A stretch of DNA of 64,000 bases from DATNPX01 sp036702975 (lineage in GTDB: Bacteria; Cyanobacteriota; Vampirovibrionia; Obscuribacterales; Obscuribacteraceae). The stretch lies in the NCBI GenBank assembly GCA_036702975.1, contig DATNPX010000030.1, positions 1-64,000 of the forward strand, in the 5' to 3' direction. This document shows, in pieces, positions 51,792 to 61,081 of this stretch. The translations under genes and the position numbers were made by a program. Numbering within the stretch: position 1 is the first letter of the stretch; each line of letters opens with the position of its first letter. Below the pieces are notes generated by a model, which did not search any database, had not been told where the DNA came from, and worked only from the letters and a program-made list of their open reading frames with translations.

Positions 51792-52985
51792 TTAGGTTAC
51801 GGCGAGAGTGATGCATTTGAGATAGCCTGACTCGGGAGCATCGAGCGATACCGGATGGTCTGGTGGTTGAAATCGCTGTTGCACGAGTTTTACTTCGCGG
51901 TGTGCATCGATACTTGCACCGTATATGATATCGAGAAACTCATCGAGCGATAGATGATGCGAGCATGAGCACGTAACCAAGACGCCGTTTGCTTTCAACA
52001 GGCGCATCGCCATGCGATTGATTTCATTGTAACCACGCATTGCCCCCTCTCTGCTCGATCGTTTTTTAGTGAAGGCGGGGGGATCTAAAACGATCATGTC
52101 CGTTTTAAACCCTGCCGAGTCAAGCTCGCGCAAGTAATCAAACACGTTCGCCGTCACAACTTCGTGCTTGGCTTTGAGGTCGTTTCGCTCCCATTGCTGT
52201 TTATTGAGTTCGTTGAATGCCGCACTGATTTCAACGTCGGTTACTGTCTTGGCTCCTTGAACCGCGCATCTGAGTCCAAAAAGTCCAGTATAGGAGAAGC
52301 AGTTCAAGACCTCACGTCCACGGGCTTCCATCGCCGCTGCTTTCTGATTTTCGATTTGATCGAGAAAGAGCCCTGTTTTGGCACCATTTGCAATATCTGC
52401 TAAAATCTTGGCGCCATCGTCAATCATCTCTATCACCGCTGGTGGTGCGCTGCCCCAGATCGTTCCTGATTGTTGTGACATTCCCTCCAGCTCTCGGACA
52501 GGGCTGTCCGATCTTTCATAAACGCCTTCTGCACCAGCAGCTTCGGCTATCGCTTCAACAATTGTGGTGCGCCATCGTTCTAACCCGAGCGCCAGAAATT
52601 GCACTACGACAAACTTTCCATAGACGTCCGCAACGAGTCCTGGAATTCCGTCCGCTTCGCCGTGAATCAGTCTAAAGGCTGCTGGAAGTGAACCCCTGCC
52701 ACTATATCTGCTCTTGCGATATTCCATCGCGGCATGCACGCGCTTGCGCCAGAAAGCTTCATCTATAGTTGCATCCATGTTTCTTGTCAGGTAACGGAAT
52801 GCAATGCGGCTATTCATGTTGAGAAAGCCGATACCCTGTATCCTTCCTCGAGTATCTTGAGCTTTGACAAGGTCTCCGTTCTCGAAATCACCTTCCGGAA
52901 CGACATCTATCTCGTTGTCGTAAACCCAGGGATGCCTGCGCCTATCAGGCTTTTGTTGCTTGAGGCTGATGACTGGAATATTCAT
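51792..52985 (-). CDS. rlmI: Class I SAM-dependent 23S rRNA methyltransferase (RlmI family)
   Basis: A 397-residue enzyme of the RlmI/YccW family, which methylates a cytosine (m5C1962 in E. coli) in 23S rRNA. The N-terminal PUA domain (1-75) begins LKQQKPDRRRHPWVYDNEI. The Rossmann domain has VLNCFSYTGLFGLRCA (motif I), VLDPPAFTKKR (motif IV, DPPAF) and VTCSCSHHL. Length is normal. Whether the target base is the same here cannot be told from sequence. Convergent with the thioredoxin gene. Confidence 0.92.
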   Translation of the reverse strand: MNIPVISLKQQKPDRRRHPWVYDNEIDVVPEGDFENGDLVKAQDTRGRIQGIGFLNMNSRIAFRYLTRNMDATIDEAFWRKRVHAAMEYRKSRYSGRGSLPAAFRLIHGEADGIPGLVADVYGKFVVVQFLALGLERWRTTIVEAIAEAAGAEGVYERSDSPVRELEGMSQQSGTIWGSAPPAVIEMIDDGAKILADIANGAKTGLFLDQIENQKAAAMEARGREVLNCFSYTGLFGLRCAVQGAKTVTDVEISAAFNELNKQQWERNDLKAKHEVVTANVFDYLRELDSAGFKTDMIVLDPPAFTKKRSSREGAMRGYNEINRMAMRLLKANGVLVTCSCSHHLSLDEFLDIIYGASIDAHREVKLVQQRFQPPDHPVSLDAPESGYLKCITLAVT

Positions 52986-53024
52986 GCCGTTGATTTTACA
53001 GCATCAGCGGCTTTCACCGCAGGC

Positions 53025-53642
53025 TTAGTAAGTTTTGATTCTTGAATTCGATTGTTGCTCGACGCTATGAGGCGCTGGCTTTACCTGCTCAGACTGTGGT
53101 CGGTTGTTATTGTCGTTATGCGAAAAAGTCTTCGCTGTGGCACTCGTGACGGCTGAGGTCTTGTTATCGAAGACCGTTTGTCCGGCATATGACTGAACGT
53201 TTGGACTGTTCTTGTTGTTCGTCGAATTCACGGGTGCCTGGATCACCTTCACAGACACAATGCAGTCTTGTTCAACCTTGTCTGAACCTGGTTGTTTCAA
53301 CCCGACGACGATCTTTTGCGAACCGATGCCAGTTGCCTGAAACGACTCTGCTTGCGGATCACGATTCATAGTTGTAATTAAGCAGCCTGAGCCAGAAAGC
53401 ACAGCATGGTATTCGATCCAGCCCTTGTCGCCCGGAAATTTCTTCGCTGGACAGCGAATGGTCAAAACATCATTAGGATGTATCTCTACGTCGCGCTGCT
53501 CTGGCTTGCTTGGCGGAGCCGGAGCTGTCTTGGCGTCGGCCGGCGCAATCGAAGATAGATCGAGTGTGACGTTGTTCGCTGCAGCCGGCAAACCTGCTAT
53601 CAAAAATGCGAGTAATGTGTAGATAGAAGAGCGCTTTTTCAT
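53025..53642 (-). CDS. Exported hypothetical protein
   Basis: A 205-residue protein with a signal peptide (MKKRSSIYTLLAFLIAGLPAAA). The centre (40-140) looks like a beta-sandwich, with GWIEYHAVLSGSGCLITTMN and SDKVEQDCIVSVKVI suggesting two conserved Cys. The C-terminal 60 residues are Asn/Gln/Ser-rich and low in complexity. No family recognised. ATG 53642 follows AGGG. Beside cpaB (156 nt upstream on the same strand), it might belong to the same pilus-related function, but evidence is only proximity. Confidence 0.75.
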   Translation of the reverse strand: MKKRSSIYTLLAFLIAGLPAAANNVTLDLSSIAPADAKTAPAPPSKPEQRDVEIHPNDVLTIRCPAKKFPGDKGWIEYHAVLSGSGCLITTMNRDPQAESFQATGIGSQKIVVGLKQPGSDKVEQDCIVSVKVIQAPVNSTNNKNSPNVQSYAGQTVFDNKTSAVTSATAKTFSHNDNNNRPQSEQVKPAPHSVEQQSNSRIKTY

Positions 53643-53797
53643 GGATTGCCCTGTTGTTGTCTCGCTTGATAGTTTAGCTCTCGTCTGCATCGCTTGGCCA
53701 GCTAATTGTTCGTTTGTATAGTTGTGCAAAAGTCAGCCAGCCCTTGTTTAAGAGGACCGGCTGCTTGCCCGCTTCTTCTCAGCGTACCTGAAACTTG

Positions 53798-54742
53798 TCA
53801 GCTGTTGGGTACCGACAACAGATCCTTGCGACTTCCCGACCACATCTCAACCTCGCTGAGAGGCTTAGGCGTCGGGACGGTACCTAAATTCGGGACAAGA
53901 GTATCTTTGTCAGACTTTGCATCGACCGGCAATGGTGGGGGCGGCAGTTGATTGATACTGGAGAGGAGCTGCTCTTTGTTCGCCGCTGGTGCCTTGGAAA
54001 ACAGTGATGTGACGTCGACGGTTGCCACAGGACTGTGGTCATTGTCGCGACGCAGTGTTACGTACAGTTTGCTAGCGACAATTGCTTTGACTAGTTTCTT
54101 CGCATCGTCCGGATCGACAGCTACTGTGACATTGCTGGTTGGTGTGTTTGATGTGCCAGGTACTTTTTGATATGTGGGACCGACTGCGATTACTTTGACA
54201 TCTGAAAGTATCGGTGCTACTTTCGTGTCGCCGGCACCGCCAACGGTGGCGAGTATGTCGATGTGGCTTTGTGGAACTATGAAGCCGGCAACGCCGCTGT
54301 TATTGTCGACTCCGAAGGTGATCGCGCGCTGACCCAATCCCAGTTGGGCTTCAAATCCAACCGGAGTGTTTTGCGATATGAGTGCGTGTTGCGAAACGAT
54401 TTCGCCAGCCAGGATATTGTAGTGAGCGACCCGGCCGCACACTAGACTAGCGGATGGGACTGAGTCTGTTGGAATTTGTGTCTTAGCAATCATGCGTTCT
54501 TCGAGGGCATCGCTTGGGATCGTCTGTCCTTCGGGAATGTCTCTGAGAGCAAAAACTGCCTTGCCTTTCTCATTCAAACGGTCGCGTAGTTCGTTTTGCG
54601 CTGCCTCATTTACTTTTTTCGTGTCTTCAAGGTGCGCGTTTACCATGTATGCCGTAACACCGGCCAGGCCGATTATGGCGCTAAGCAAGATCGCTGGCGG
54701 AATGCGAGAAATATTGAGAAACAAAATTCTTAATGGGTTCAT
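53798..54742 (-). CDS. cpaB: Flp pilus assembly protein CpaB (RcpC)
   Basis: A 314-residue protein with an N-terminal membrane helix (ILLSAIIGLAGVTAYMV) and a SAF domain (KAVFALRDIPEGQTIPSDAL), then the RcpC/CpaB domain (RAITFGVDNNSGVAGFIVP, HIDILATVG). CpaB helps assemble Flp/Tad pili in the periplasm, often near the secretin CpaC. No other tad or flp gene is in the window, so the gene is orphaned here. GAGG precedes ATG. Confidence 0.88.
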   Translation of the reverse strand: MNPLRILFLNISRIPPAILLSAIIGLAGVTAYMVNAHLEDTKKVNEAAQNELRDRLNEKGKAVFALRDIPEGQTIPSDALEERMIAKTQIPTDSVPSASLVCGRVAHYNILAGEIVSQHALISQNTPVGFEAQLGLGQRAITFGVDNNSGVAGFIVPQSHIDILATVGGAGDTKVAPILSDVKVIAVGPTYQKVPGTSNTPTSNVTVAVDPDDAKKLVKAIVASKLYVTLRRDNDHSPVATVDVTSLFSKAPAANKEQLLSSINQLPPPPLPVDAKSDKDTLVPNLGTVPTPKPLSEVEMWSGSRKDLLSVPNS

Positions 54743-55050
54743 ATCAACGCCACCTCAAAAGGATTTACTGTTTCATTGTCGATTCTGTCAGGAATAGTCC
54801 GTAATAGGGAAAACCCTGTGGCGCTCAGGGCTTTTAGACCGAAATTTTGCTTATCCTTGCGCGGTATTTCGCGCGAAAAACCTTGCCGGTCGCAGAACTT
54901 TCGGACTTCTGTTCGAAACCCGCATAACATATTGTAATTATTCGGCGGGAACATGGGATTTTGCGCCTGTGTCTATCTATTTATTTGCTAGATTCGAAAT
55001 GGCGGTGCGGGCGCGCCGACTGCAATACTAAGTAACCGAGAGGAGCGCAG
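54743..55050. other. Divergent intergenic region
   Basis: 308 nt between cpaB (minus) and the Lon-N-domain gene (plus). It should hold promoters for both. I see no clear conserved site apart from AT-rich tracts near 54930 and 54980. Confidence 0.5.
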
Positions 55051-55698
55051 ATGTCTGCAGCATCTAATATAACCACCCGAGAGTTGCCACTGTTTCCTCT
55101 TCCAGATGTTGTTCTGTTTCCAGGTTGTCCTTTGCCGCTTCATATATTCGAGATGCGTTATCGTCTTATGATTGCTGACGTGATGGGGAAGGACAACATG
55201 TTTGGTGTTCTTAATGTCAATCGTCAAAATGGGCGTGTTGCCAAAATTGGTGGATGCGCAAAAATCGTCGAATGTGACAAGCTGCCAGACGGACGAATGA
55301 ATATTTTGACCATCGGGCAAAACCGCTTCAAAGTCAAAGAGTATGTCAAAGAGAAACCGTATCTGGTGGCCATGGTTGAATTTGTCGAAGATGGCGATTC
55401 TTCTGACGATTTAAACGACAAGGCACTGGAAGTCGAAAGTTTGTTGCATAACGTGTTCAGACTGTCGGGCAAAATTTCAAATCGACAACTCGAAGTCCCA
55501 TCAGATATACCTCAGGAGCCGAAAGAATTTTCTTATTGGATCGCAGGTAATCTATATGGCGTAGCTGCTGAGCAACAGCTTCTATTGGAAATGACAGATA
55601 CGCGCACCCGGCTTTCAAGCGAAGGAAATTTGCTCGATAAGACTTTGAAAGAGTTAGCTGCGCGCGCTGCTTTGAAGGACGCTTTCGAGAAGAACTAG
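55051..55698 (+). CDS. Lon protease N-terminal (substrate-binding) domain protein
   Basis: A 215-residue stand-alone LON_substr_bdg domain: RELPLFPLPDVVLFPGCPLP, LHIFEMRYRLMIADV, and a helical C-terminus with EMTDTRTRLSSEGNLL. The AAA+ and protease domains are absent, as in cyanobacterial and plastid homologues. It probably binds unfolded or tagged proteins, or a partner protease. GAGGAG 8 nt before ATG makes the start secure. It ends at a perfect hairpin. Confidence 0.9.
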   Translation: MSAASNITTRELPLFPLPDVVLFPGCPLPLHIFEMRYRLMIADVMGKDNMFGVLNVNRQNGRVAKIGGCAKIVECDKLPDGRMNILTIGQNRFKVKEYVKEKPYLVAMVEFVEDGDSSDDLNDKALEVESLLHNVFRLSGKISNRQLEVPSDIPQEPKEFSYWIAGNLYGVAAEQQLLLEMTDTRTRLSSEGNLLDKTLKELAARAALKDAFEKN

Positions 55699-55760
55699 CA
55701 CCATCTTTGCATTTGCTCTATCGCTTCTTTAGGTTGACCTGGGCGGGTAAAGATAGTAAA

Positions 55761-55786
55761 GGGTGGGATGCTTTTGCATCCCACCC
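55761..55786. terminator. Perfect 11-bp hairpin between convergent genes
   Basis: GGGTGGGATGC-TTTT-GCATCCCACCC, 11 pairs. It lies between the Lon-N-domain gene and a small minus-strand gene. T-runs are weak on both sides (CCCTTT on the minus strand), so termination may be partial. Confidence 0.6.
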
Positions 55787-55883
55787 AACTTGCTCGGTCA
55801 CGAGCTGCCAGTTCATTTAATTAGACCAAGCAAGGTTGCTTCCTCGGATTCAGGCGATGTCGGCCGAAGAAGTTACAAGTTGA

Positions 55884-56042
55884 TTAGTGACCACAGCAGC
55901 CGTGTTTTTCTTCGGCTTTTTTCTCGACGGTCTTTGCTTCTTCTGCTTTCGCTTTTTCAACTGCGTTGGTAGAACAACTGCCTGTCGAACAGCTTCCTGT
56001 TTCTTTCTCGTTTTTAGCTAGCTCTTTTTCTTGAACAGACAT
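55884..56042 (-). CDS. Small Cys/His-containing protein
   Basis: A 52-residue protein starting at ATG 56042 with a strong site (AAAGGAGACATCTC). It is mainly Lys/Glu-rich helix, with SCSTGSCSTN near residue 20 and the C-terminus HGCCGH, so it may bind a metal by clustered Cys and His. Function unknown. A candidate operator with the same core as that of the SDR gene lies about 175 nt upstream. Confidence 0.6.
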   Translation of the reverse strand: MSVQEKELAKNEKETGSCSTGSCSTNAVEKAKAEEAKTVEKKAEEKHGCCGH

Positions 56043-56207
56043 GAGATGTCTCCTTTGTTTGTTTGCAAGTACCCACTTCGTGAGATGCACCTACCGGATA
56101 ACAAACTTCTCTTGGTGTGCGTCGTGCGCATGAAAGAGAAACTCTTGTGTGTCGGCCTTAAAGACTGTTTTGCTTAACATTGTCAGGGTGTCTCTCGTCT
56201 CCGTTGA

Positions 56208-56232
56208 TACAATAATAGACCGGTCGTCTAAT
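56208..56232. promoter_or_regulatory. Possible TetR-type operator with overlapping promoter
   Basis: GACCGGTC at 56218-56225 stands in ATAATAGACCGGTCGTCTAA. On the plus strand it sits in the spacer between TTGATA and TCTAAT (17 nt); on the minus strand a weak pair TTAGAC/TATCAA points toward the 52-residue gene. The core equals that at 45312-45319. No gene other than the 52-residue protein is convincing in 56043-56405. Confidence 0.45.
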
Positions 56233-56405
56233 ATGATCAAGTACCCCAAAAATGATTTAAGCCAATTCGCATTTTGTGTTGCCTGGCTGTATTTGATGGC
56301 GGCTATGGGGCGGAATTCACTGCTGCCGCCCGCAGTCTAAAAACCAGTGTTTGTTCGCGCATAAACAGCGTGCTTTATGCGACCAAAATCGACGCAGGCG
56401 CGTCG

Positions 56406-57458
56406 CTATTTTGTGTCCATCACCAGATCGACTTGCGGAGGCAAGGCCGGATCGACGAAATGAGCCTGTTTGACATCATCTGCAGCCAGGTAAGAATTTC
56501 CCAGTTTTTTATAACACCAGGCGCGAGCAATGTAGTAGGCAGATTTGTTTGGTTGACCCAAGATTGCATCCGACAGATCAGTGAGGGCGTTGCTGAATTT
56601 ATCTAATTGTAGGTAAGCCTTCCCTCGTTCGAACATTAGCTCGGGATCGTTTGGATGCACGCGAATCGCCTGGTCAAGCTCTTTTATGATCTCAGCTGGT
56701 TTGCCGCTCGTAGAGAAATAGTCTTTCGTAACTTGAAGTGTCAATCCGCCACCTAGTCTATCGGGCATGACTGTTGTGGAAATGGTGGCGATTTTGCGGT
56801 CTTTTGAATTTATGACAGGAGACACTTCCATTTGAGTCGCTGGCCGCTCGCTTGGTGGCGTAGAAACTGAAGTCGGCACGCCGGGAGCCGCATTCGCTTT
56901 AGCATTACCCGCTGCTGCAAGCGCCTGCAAGTCAGAGGATGCGGCAGAGTTTTTTTGATCGGCAGTGGCCTGCGATTCTTCTTCCATTCCAGCTTTATTA
57001 TCTGCGCCAGTATTTGCCGGCGGCGTTACTGCTGTCGGTGGTGGCGCTTTGGGCTCAATATTGATCGACCGTTTGCTTCCGTCGGGATCTGTGACATTCA
57101 AAGAGCTGGCGACATGCTCAATTCGCGTATTAAAAGGTCCACCGGATTCGGTGCCAAACACGAAACGCTCTAGCCTAACAATCCGATGACTCACCGATTC
57201 GGTTATATATAAATGACCGAAAAAATGATTCTCCAGCTCTTTCAACTTTAGCGACAATGCCGCTCCAATCTGCGCAACCGTATTTTGCTCGGCAGTTTTC
57301 GCGTCTTGGTCTGAGGTATCTTTGCTATCAGATGAATCGCTGCTTGAATTACTGGTTGTAGCCGTATCTTTGTCTTCTGCTGAAGCCGGCGAGATAGCAG
57401 CAGTCGATTGAAGGACTACCAGCAGGCTGAATGCGACTAGATAACCAGTTCTTTTCAT
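56406..57458 (-). CDS. Exported TPR protein
   Basis: A 350-residue protein with a signal peptide (1-27, ending ISPASA), a Ser/Asp-rich segment, a helical motif with LERFVFGTESGGPFNTRI near 90-110, a Pro/Ala-rich linker and two to three TPRs at the C-terminus (PELMFERGKAYLQLDKFSNA, YYIARAWCYKKLGNSYLAA). ATG 57458 has AGAGG upstream. It is the last of three secreted proteins encoded in a row on the minus strand (59747 to 56406). Binding partners are unknown. Confidence 0.82.
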   Translation of the reverse strand: MKRTGYLVAFSLLVVLQSTAAISPASAEDKDTATTSNSSSDSSDSKDTSDQDAKTAEQNTVAQIGAALSLKLKELENHFFGHLYITESVSHRIVRLERFVFGTESGGPFNTRIEHVASSLNVTDPDGSKRSINIEPKAPPPTAVTPPANTGADNKAGMEEESQATADQKNSAASSDLQALAAAGNAKANAAPGVPTSVSTPPSERPATQMEVSPVINSKDRKIATISTTVMPDRLGGGLTLQVTKDYFSTSGKPAEIIKELDQAIRVHPNDPELMFERGKAYLQLDKFSNALTDLSDAILGQPNKSAYYIARAWCYKKLGNSYLAADDVKQAHFVDPALPPQVDLVMDTK

Positions 57459-57524
57459 ATCGCCTCTACCTGGCAACCTCATTCTCGGATAACTCACTCA
57501 TTGCCGCGCTTGCGCCTTTCCACT

Positions 57525-58484
57525 TCAATTCTTCTTGATTTTAGCGGATACACTCGAATTCGTAACTTTGCCCAGACCATGAGCACCGGCCAACGTGTCC
57601 TTTTCAACCTTCAATAGATCGTACTCATTTTTGAGCTGCGAAAATTCTGTGACGAGCGCTTGCTCGCCTTGTTCGCGCTTGGCTTCGTTTGTAGCTTTCA
57701 ATCGGGATGCGGCGGCCTCGCTTTCGGCATTTTTCAGGCTGCCCTCTGTCTTGGTTAGGGCGAGCTGGGCATCGAGCACTTTTTTCTGATCGGATAACAT
57801 TGAGTTTGCCAATTGACTCATGTCACCCATCTCTTCCTGCATGCGTTTGCATACATGCGGGGGTCTCAGTGTGTTCAGATTTGGAGTTACCGAGCCTGTA
57901 GCTGTTCTCGGAACGTTTATAACAGGTATATGAAACTGGTCGACGTGTATTTCGTATTTCTTGAGAACGGAATTTAGTGCTGACTCGTTTGCGTGACACT
58001 CGCCGACCGTTGCTTGAAAGTTTCTTAGGTGTTGGTCATAGGCCGTAGCGTGCGCAGCAAATTGTTCGAGGTCGGAATTGTATTGCTTAACTGCAGCCTG
58101 CAATTGGGCAGGTGTCAGCTTGACTGTTGTGGGAGGTAACACAGGAGTTTTAGTCGTCAGGACTTCTGCCTCGCCCTGCAGTCTCTTTGATTGTGCGATC
58201 AATTCTGTCGCATGCTGGTGAAACATGTGCACGCGGTGCTGAAGGTCTTTTGCATCTTCAATAATATCTTCCGCTGACTCGATTCGGGCTTGTAGTTTAT
58301 CTCCGCTGTCCTTTTCTTTGGACTCTTCGGCGCTTTCGGTTGAGGCGGTGGGGGCGCCCGTATCTTTTAGTTCAGCCGCGGTACACTGCTGAAGGGACAT
58401 TTCAGTGAGACCACCTGAGTTTAAAGTGGCTATCAGCAGTGCTATAGCGAAGGGTAGCTTTGCATCGTTTTTTTGTTTTCGCAT
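57525..58484 (-). CDS. Exported coiled-coil protein
   Basis: A 319-residue protein with an N-terminal hydrophobic segment (LPFAIALLIATLNSGGLT), then long helices with heptad character (DKLQARIESAEDIIEDAKDL, SQLKNEYDLLKVEKDTL). One proline-rich turn (TKTPVLPPTTVKLTP) breaks it. No family recognised. ATG 58484 is preferred over GTG 58493 because GAAAG is then 10 nt away. Middle gene of three secreted-protein genes on this strand. Confidence 0.75.
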   Translation of the reverse strand: MRKQKNDAKLPFAIALLIATLNSGGLTEMSLQQCTAAELKDTGAPTASTESAEESKEKDSGDKLQARIESAEDIIEDAKDLQHRVHMFHQHATELIAQSKRLQGEAEVLTTKTPVLPPTTVKLTPAQLQAAVKQYNSDLEQFAAHATAYDQHLRNFQATVGECHANESALNSVLKKYEIHVDQFHIPVINVPRTATGSVTPNLNTLRPPHVCKRMQEEMGDMSQLANSMLSDQKKVLDAQLALTKTEGSLKNAESEAAASRLKATNEAKREQGEQALVTEFSQLKNEYDLLKVEKDTLAGAHGLGKVTNSSVSAKIKKN

Positions 58485-58523
58485 GATGTTCACGACTTTC
58501 GCAATTGGTATCGAATGTGGTGT

Positions 58524-59747
58524 CTACGGTGCGGGCGATGGAAGTTTCAGCTGCACTGATTTGGCGTGAAGACCTTTGTCCAGGTCTTCAAGTCTTTCTT
58601 GTTTCGCTTTCAGTTCGAGTGGGGGATCTGCCGGTGCTAGGGAGTCGTCATCGTGCTCGGAATAGTTGCGAACAAAGAGGTTGGTGCCAAGCGACCTTAA
58701 ATGCGGCGAGCCTGCTTTGGATTTCTCTCCCAGGAGATATTCGAGATTGTTAGCTGATTTTTGCAGCTCGAGGGCTGATTGTGCAGCTTCTTGTTGTCTG
58801 CGCAGAGCTTGCGTCGTTGAGTCTGAGCGAATCCAGCTTGTGTTCATTGTCGCTAGGTTACTGACTGGCTGATTGCCATACACTGAAATGGGGTTGAAGG
58901 GGCTGTTTGGATTTCCCATATTGGCTGGTGCACCTGGAAAGCTAGGAGCACCAGGAGTGCCAAACCCAGCGGCTCCACCCCAACCGCCGGTGCCTGCGGT
59001 TGCACCATATCCGGTGCCACCGCCTGCGGCTCCGGGATAACCGCCCCAGTTGTTGAATGAGGTCGCGGTGCTTGGATTGCCGACGTTCGTGTAGGGATTG
59101 ACTGCTTGGACTGTCCCTCCGGGGGCTAGATACGGATTTGCGCCACTCCCTTGTGCCCGCATTTGTGCACGGATAGCGGCGATACTTTGCATTTGGCCGT
59201 TGTAACCGGTGCCGCTGTTGACTTGTAATCCTGGCAGCTGTTGCATTGGTCCTGTGAATCCCTGATTGAGAGCCTGATTGTAGCCTTGCTTTAGGGTGTA
59301 CTGAGCGGCGCTGTTGCCCGCTCTCAATTTCATTTGTTTCCAGTCGCCTGCTTGTCTTTCAATCAATGCCAGCGTTTGGGCCATTTGTTCAGGGCCATCG
59401 GTGGGATGGTCCAATGCCGCTTGCTTTGCCGCGAGGTCCATAAGTGCCTGCTTGGCCGTTATCGCGTGTGGACCAAAGGGATTCAGTCTGAAAGCAGACA
59501 TATACATGGTTTTGGCGCCGTCACGATCTTTCAGCTCTTCGAGAGCTCTGCCCAACCAGTAATATCCTTCCGGATTTGATGGCTCAGCCGTCACGACTCT
59601 GTTTAGTGTCTCGGCTGCCGCATGATATCGCTTTAGTTGAAAGTCTTCTTTTGCAGACTCCAGAAGTGCGCTCGTAAATCCTGGCAGGCTGCTTCCGAGG
59701 CTCAGTGCCAGAACTATTAGAATGCTAGGGAAAAGTTTGTTGATCAT
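58524..59747 (-). CDS. Exported TPR protein with Gly/Asn-rich repeat region
   Basis: A 407-residue protein with a signal peptide (1-25), two TPRs at about 25-105 (AKEDFQLKRYHAAAETLNRV, YYWLGRALEELKDRDGAKTM), then a helical part and a 100-residue Gly/Asn/Pro/Ala region (GAAGGGTGYGATAGTGGWGG), probably disordered or surface-exposed. It ends in a charged helix. Function unknown. Upstream site is weak. First gene of the three-gene secreted-protein run. Confidence 0.8.
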   Translation of the reverse strand: MINKLFPSILIVLALSLGSSLPGFTSALLESAKEDFQLKRYHAAAETLNRVVTAEPSNPEGYYWLGRALEELKDRDGAKTMYMSAFRLNPFGPHAITAKQALMDLAAKQAALDHPTDGPEQMAQTLALIERQAGDWKQMKLRAGNSAAQYTLKQGYNQALNQGFTGPMQQLPGLQVNSGTGYNGQMQSIAAIRAQMRAQGSGANPYLAPGGTVQAVNPYTNVGNPSTATSFNNWGGYPGAAGGGTGYGATAGTGGWGGAAGFGTPGAPSFPGAPANMGNPNSPFNPISVYGNQPVSNLATMNTSWIRSDSTTQALRRQQEAAQSALELQKSANNLEYLLGEKSKAGSPHLRSLGTNLFVRNYSEHDDDSLAPADPPLELKAKQERLEDLDKGLHAKSVQLKLPSPAP

Positions 59748-60093
59748 GGGTTTGCTGGGGAAGCGAAATCCTAGGTCATATGTGAGACTACGTTATAACT
59801 TAAGTGTGACGGTTGTGTGAAGCGAACGTGCATGCGCTTGTCTCCAAACATTCCCTCTTTTGAAGAAGTTGAAGCAAGCCCATTCTGCAATCTCAGGCTT
59901 GGCTACTCAACTGATAGCTAAAGATGATCTCCAGTTTGGATATGTTCCGTGAATTTTTGGGATAAATTCCTGGGACAGAAGCGATTATTCTCTGAACGCT
60001 CTTGGCCAAGCTCTACGCGAATAAACTGCATGAACTATCGAAACTGACTAAGTGAAGTTGTACTCTATACGTAGTTGATACCGGAGCGATTAC
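59748..60093. other. Divergent intergenic region
   Basis: 346 nt between the TPR gene (minus) and the esterase gene (plus). TTATAAC near 59792-59798 could be part of a minus-strand promoter. Nothing else stands out. Confidence 0.5.
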
Positions 60094-60990
60094 ATGAAAA
60101 GGCCGACTCTATTCATCTCGATGGCGATTGTCTGCAGTCTCTTGGCGGTAGCTGCTGCCTTTATCTCCGCGTCCAATCAGACATTAGACGTAACTAAAAT
60201 TGAGAATGTTGGTTATGTCGATGGCAGCAAAAACTACTTCCAATCGCTCGATTTGTACCTGCCAAAGACTGACAAAAAGTCTCCACTCGTCATTTGGATT
60301 CACGGTGGTGCCTGGCGTTATGGCGATAAGAATGAGGGACCTGGCCCCGCTTTTGCGCAACACGGATTGGCGGTAGCAAGTCTGAATTATCGTCTTACCG
60401 ACAAAGAAAAGTTTCCAGCCCAGATTCAAGACTGTAAAGCTGCTGTTCGTTGGCTTAGGGCCCATGCGGATGAATACAATTTAGATCCAAACAAGTTCGG
60501 CGTTTTCGGTATGTCTGCCGGCGGCCATCTGGTCGCTTTGTTGGGGGTAACTGGTGATGATAGAGAGTACGACAATCTCGGTGGCAACCGGAACGTCTCT
60601 TCGAAAGTGCAAGCAGTTTGTGATTGGTGCGGTCCGACAGACCTGTTGACTATCGTCGACCAAAACGAAAAGATTCATGGCAAGCTTAAGTTGAATGGTC
60701 CTGACGGTGTTTTGACGCAGTTTCTTGGTGCTGCTCCCGACAAAGTCGCCGACCTTGCGCGGAAGGCCAGTCCGATTACCTTCGTGAAATCGGGCGAGCC
60801 ACCCTTTCTCATCTTGCATGGTGACAGCGATGACGTTGTCCCCTTCGCTCAAAGCCAGGAACTGTACGAGGCGCTCAAAAAGACTAATAATGATGTGCAG
60901 CTGGTGTCGGTTAAGAACGGCGGACATAGCTTTGGCAGTACTGACACTTTTATACAGACCTATCAGTTTTTTAAAGATAAGCTCAAATAG
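60094..60990 (+). CDS. Exported alpha/beta-hydrolase (esterase/lipase, BD-FAE-like)
   Basis: A 298-residue enzyme with a signal peptide (1-26). The fold shows the oxyanion motif WIHGGAWRYGDK (HGGA), nucleophile S141 in FGMSAGGH, acid near D247 (ILHGDSDDVVPF) and histidine near H279 (NGGHSFG). This is the hormone-sensitive-lipase/BD-FAE pattern, active on small esters. The HDSDDVV-type acid and C-terminal helix are complete. CGGAGCG precedes ATG. It converges on the membrane protein gene at 61082. Confidence 0.9.
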   Translation: MKRPTLFISMAIVCSLLAVAAAFISASNQTLDVTKIENVGYVDGSKNYFQSLDLYLPKTDKKSPLVIWIHGGAWRYGDKNEGPGPAFAQHGLAVASLNYRLTDKEKFPAQIQDCKAAVRWLRAHADEYNLDPNKFGVFGMSAGGHLVALLGVTGDDREYDNLGGNRNVSSKVQAVCDWCGPTDLLTIVDQNEKIHGKLKLNGPDGVLTQFLGAAPDKVADLARKASPITFVKSGEPPFLILHGDSDDVVPFAQSQELYEALKKTNNDVQLVSVKNGGHSFGSTDTFIQTYQFFKDKLK

Positions 60991-61081
60991 ACCCCTTCAC
61001 CTATGCTGAACCCCTGGTTCGCTGCAGCTCAAGGATTGGTGCGGGTCTGGTTAACGTGTGCGGCTCTGATAGCCTATGCCT

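Noticed and set aside
56149..56340. 63-residue plus-strand frame covering the 56208-56232 operator
   Set aside because: The candidate operator sits inside it, no ribosome binding site is seen, and the product has no recognisable feature.
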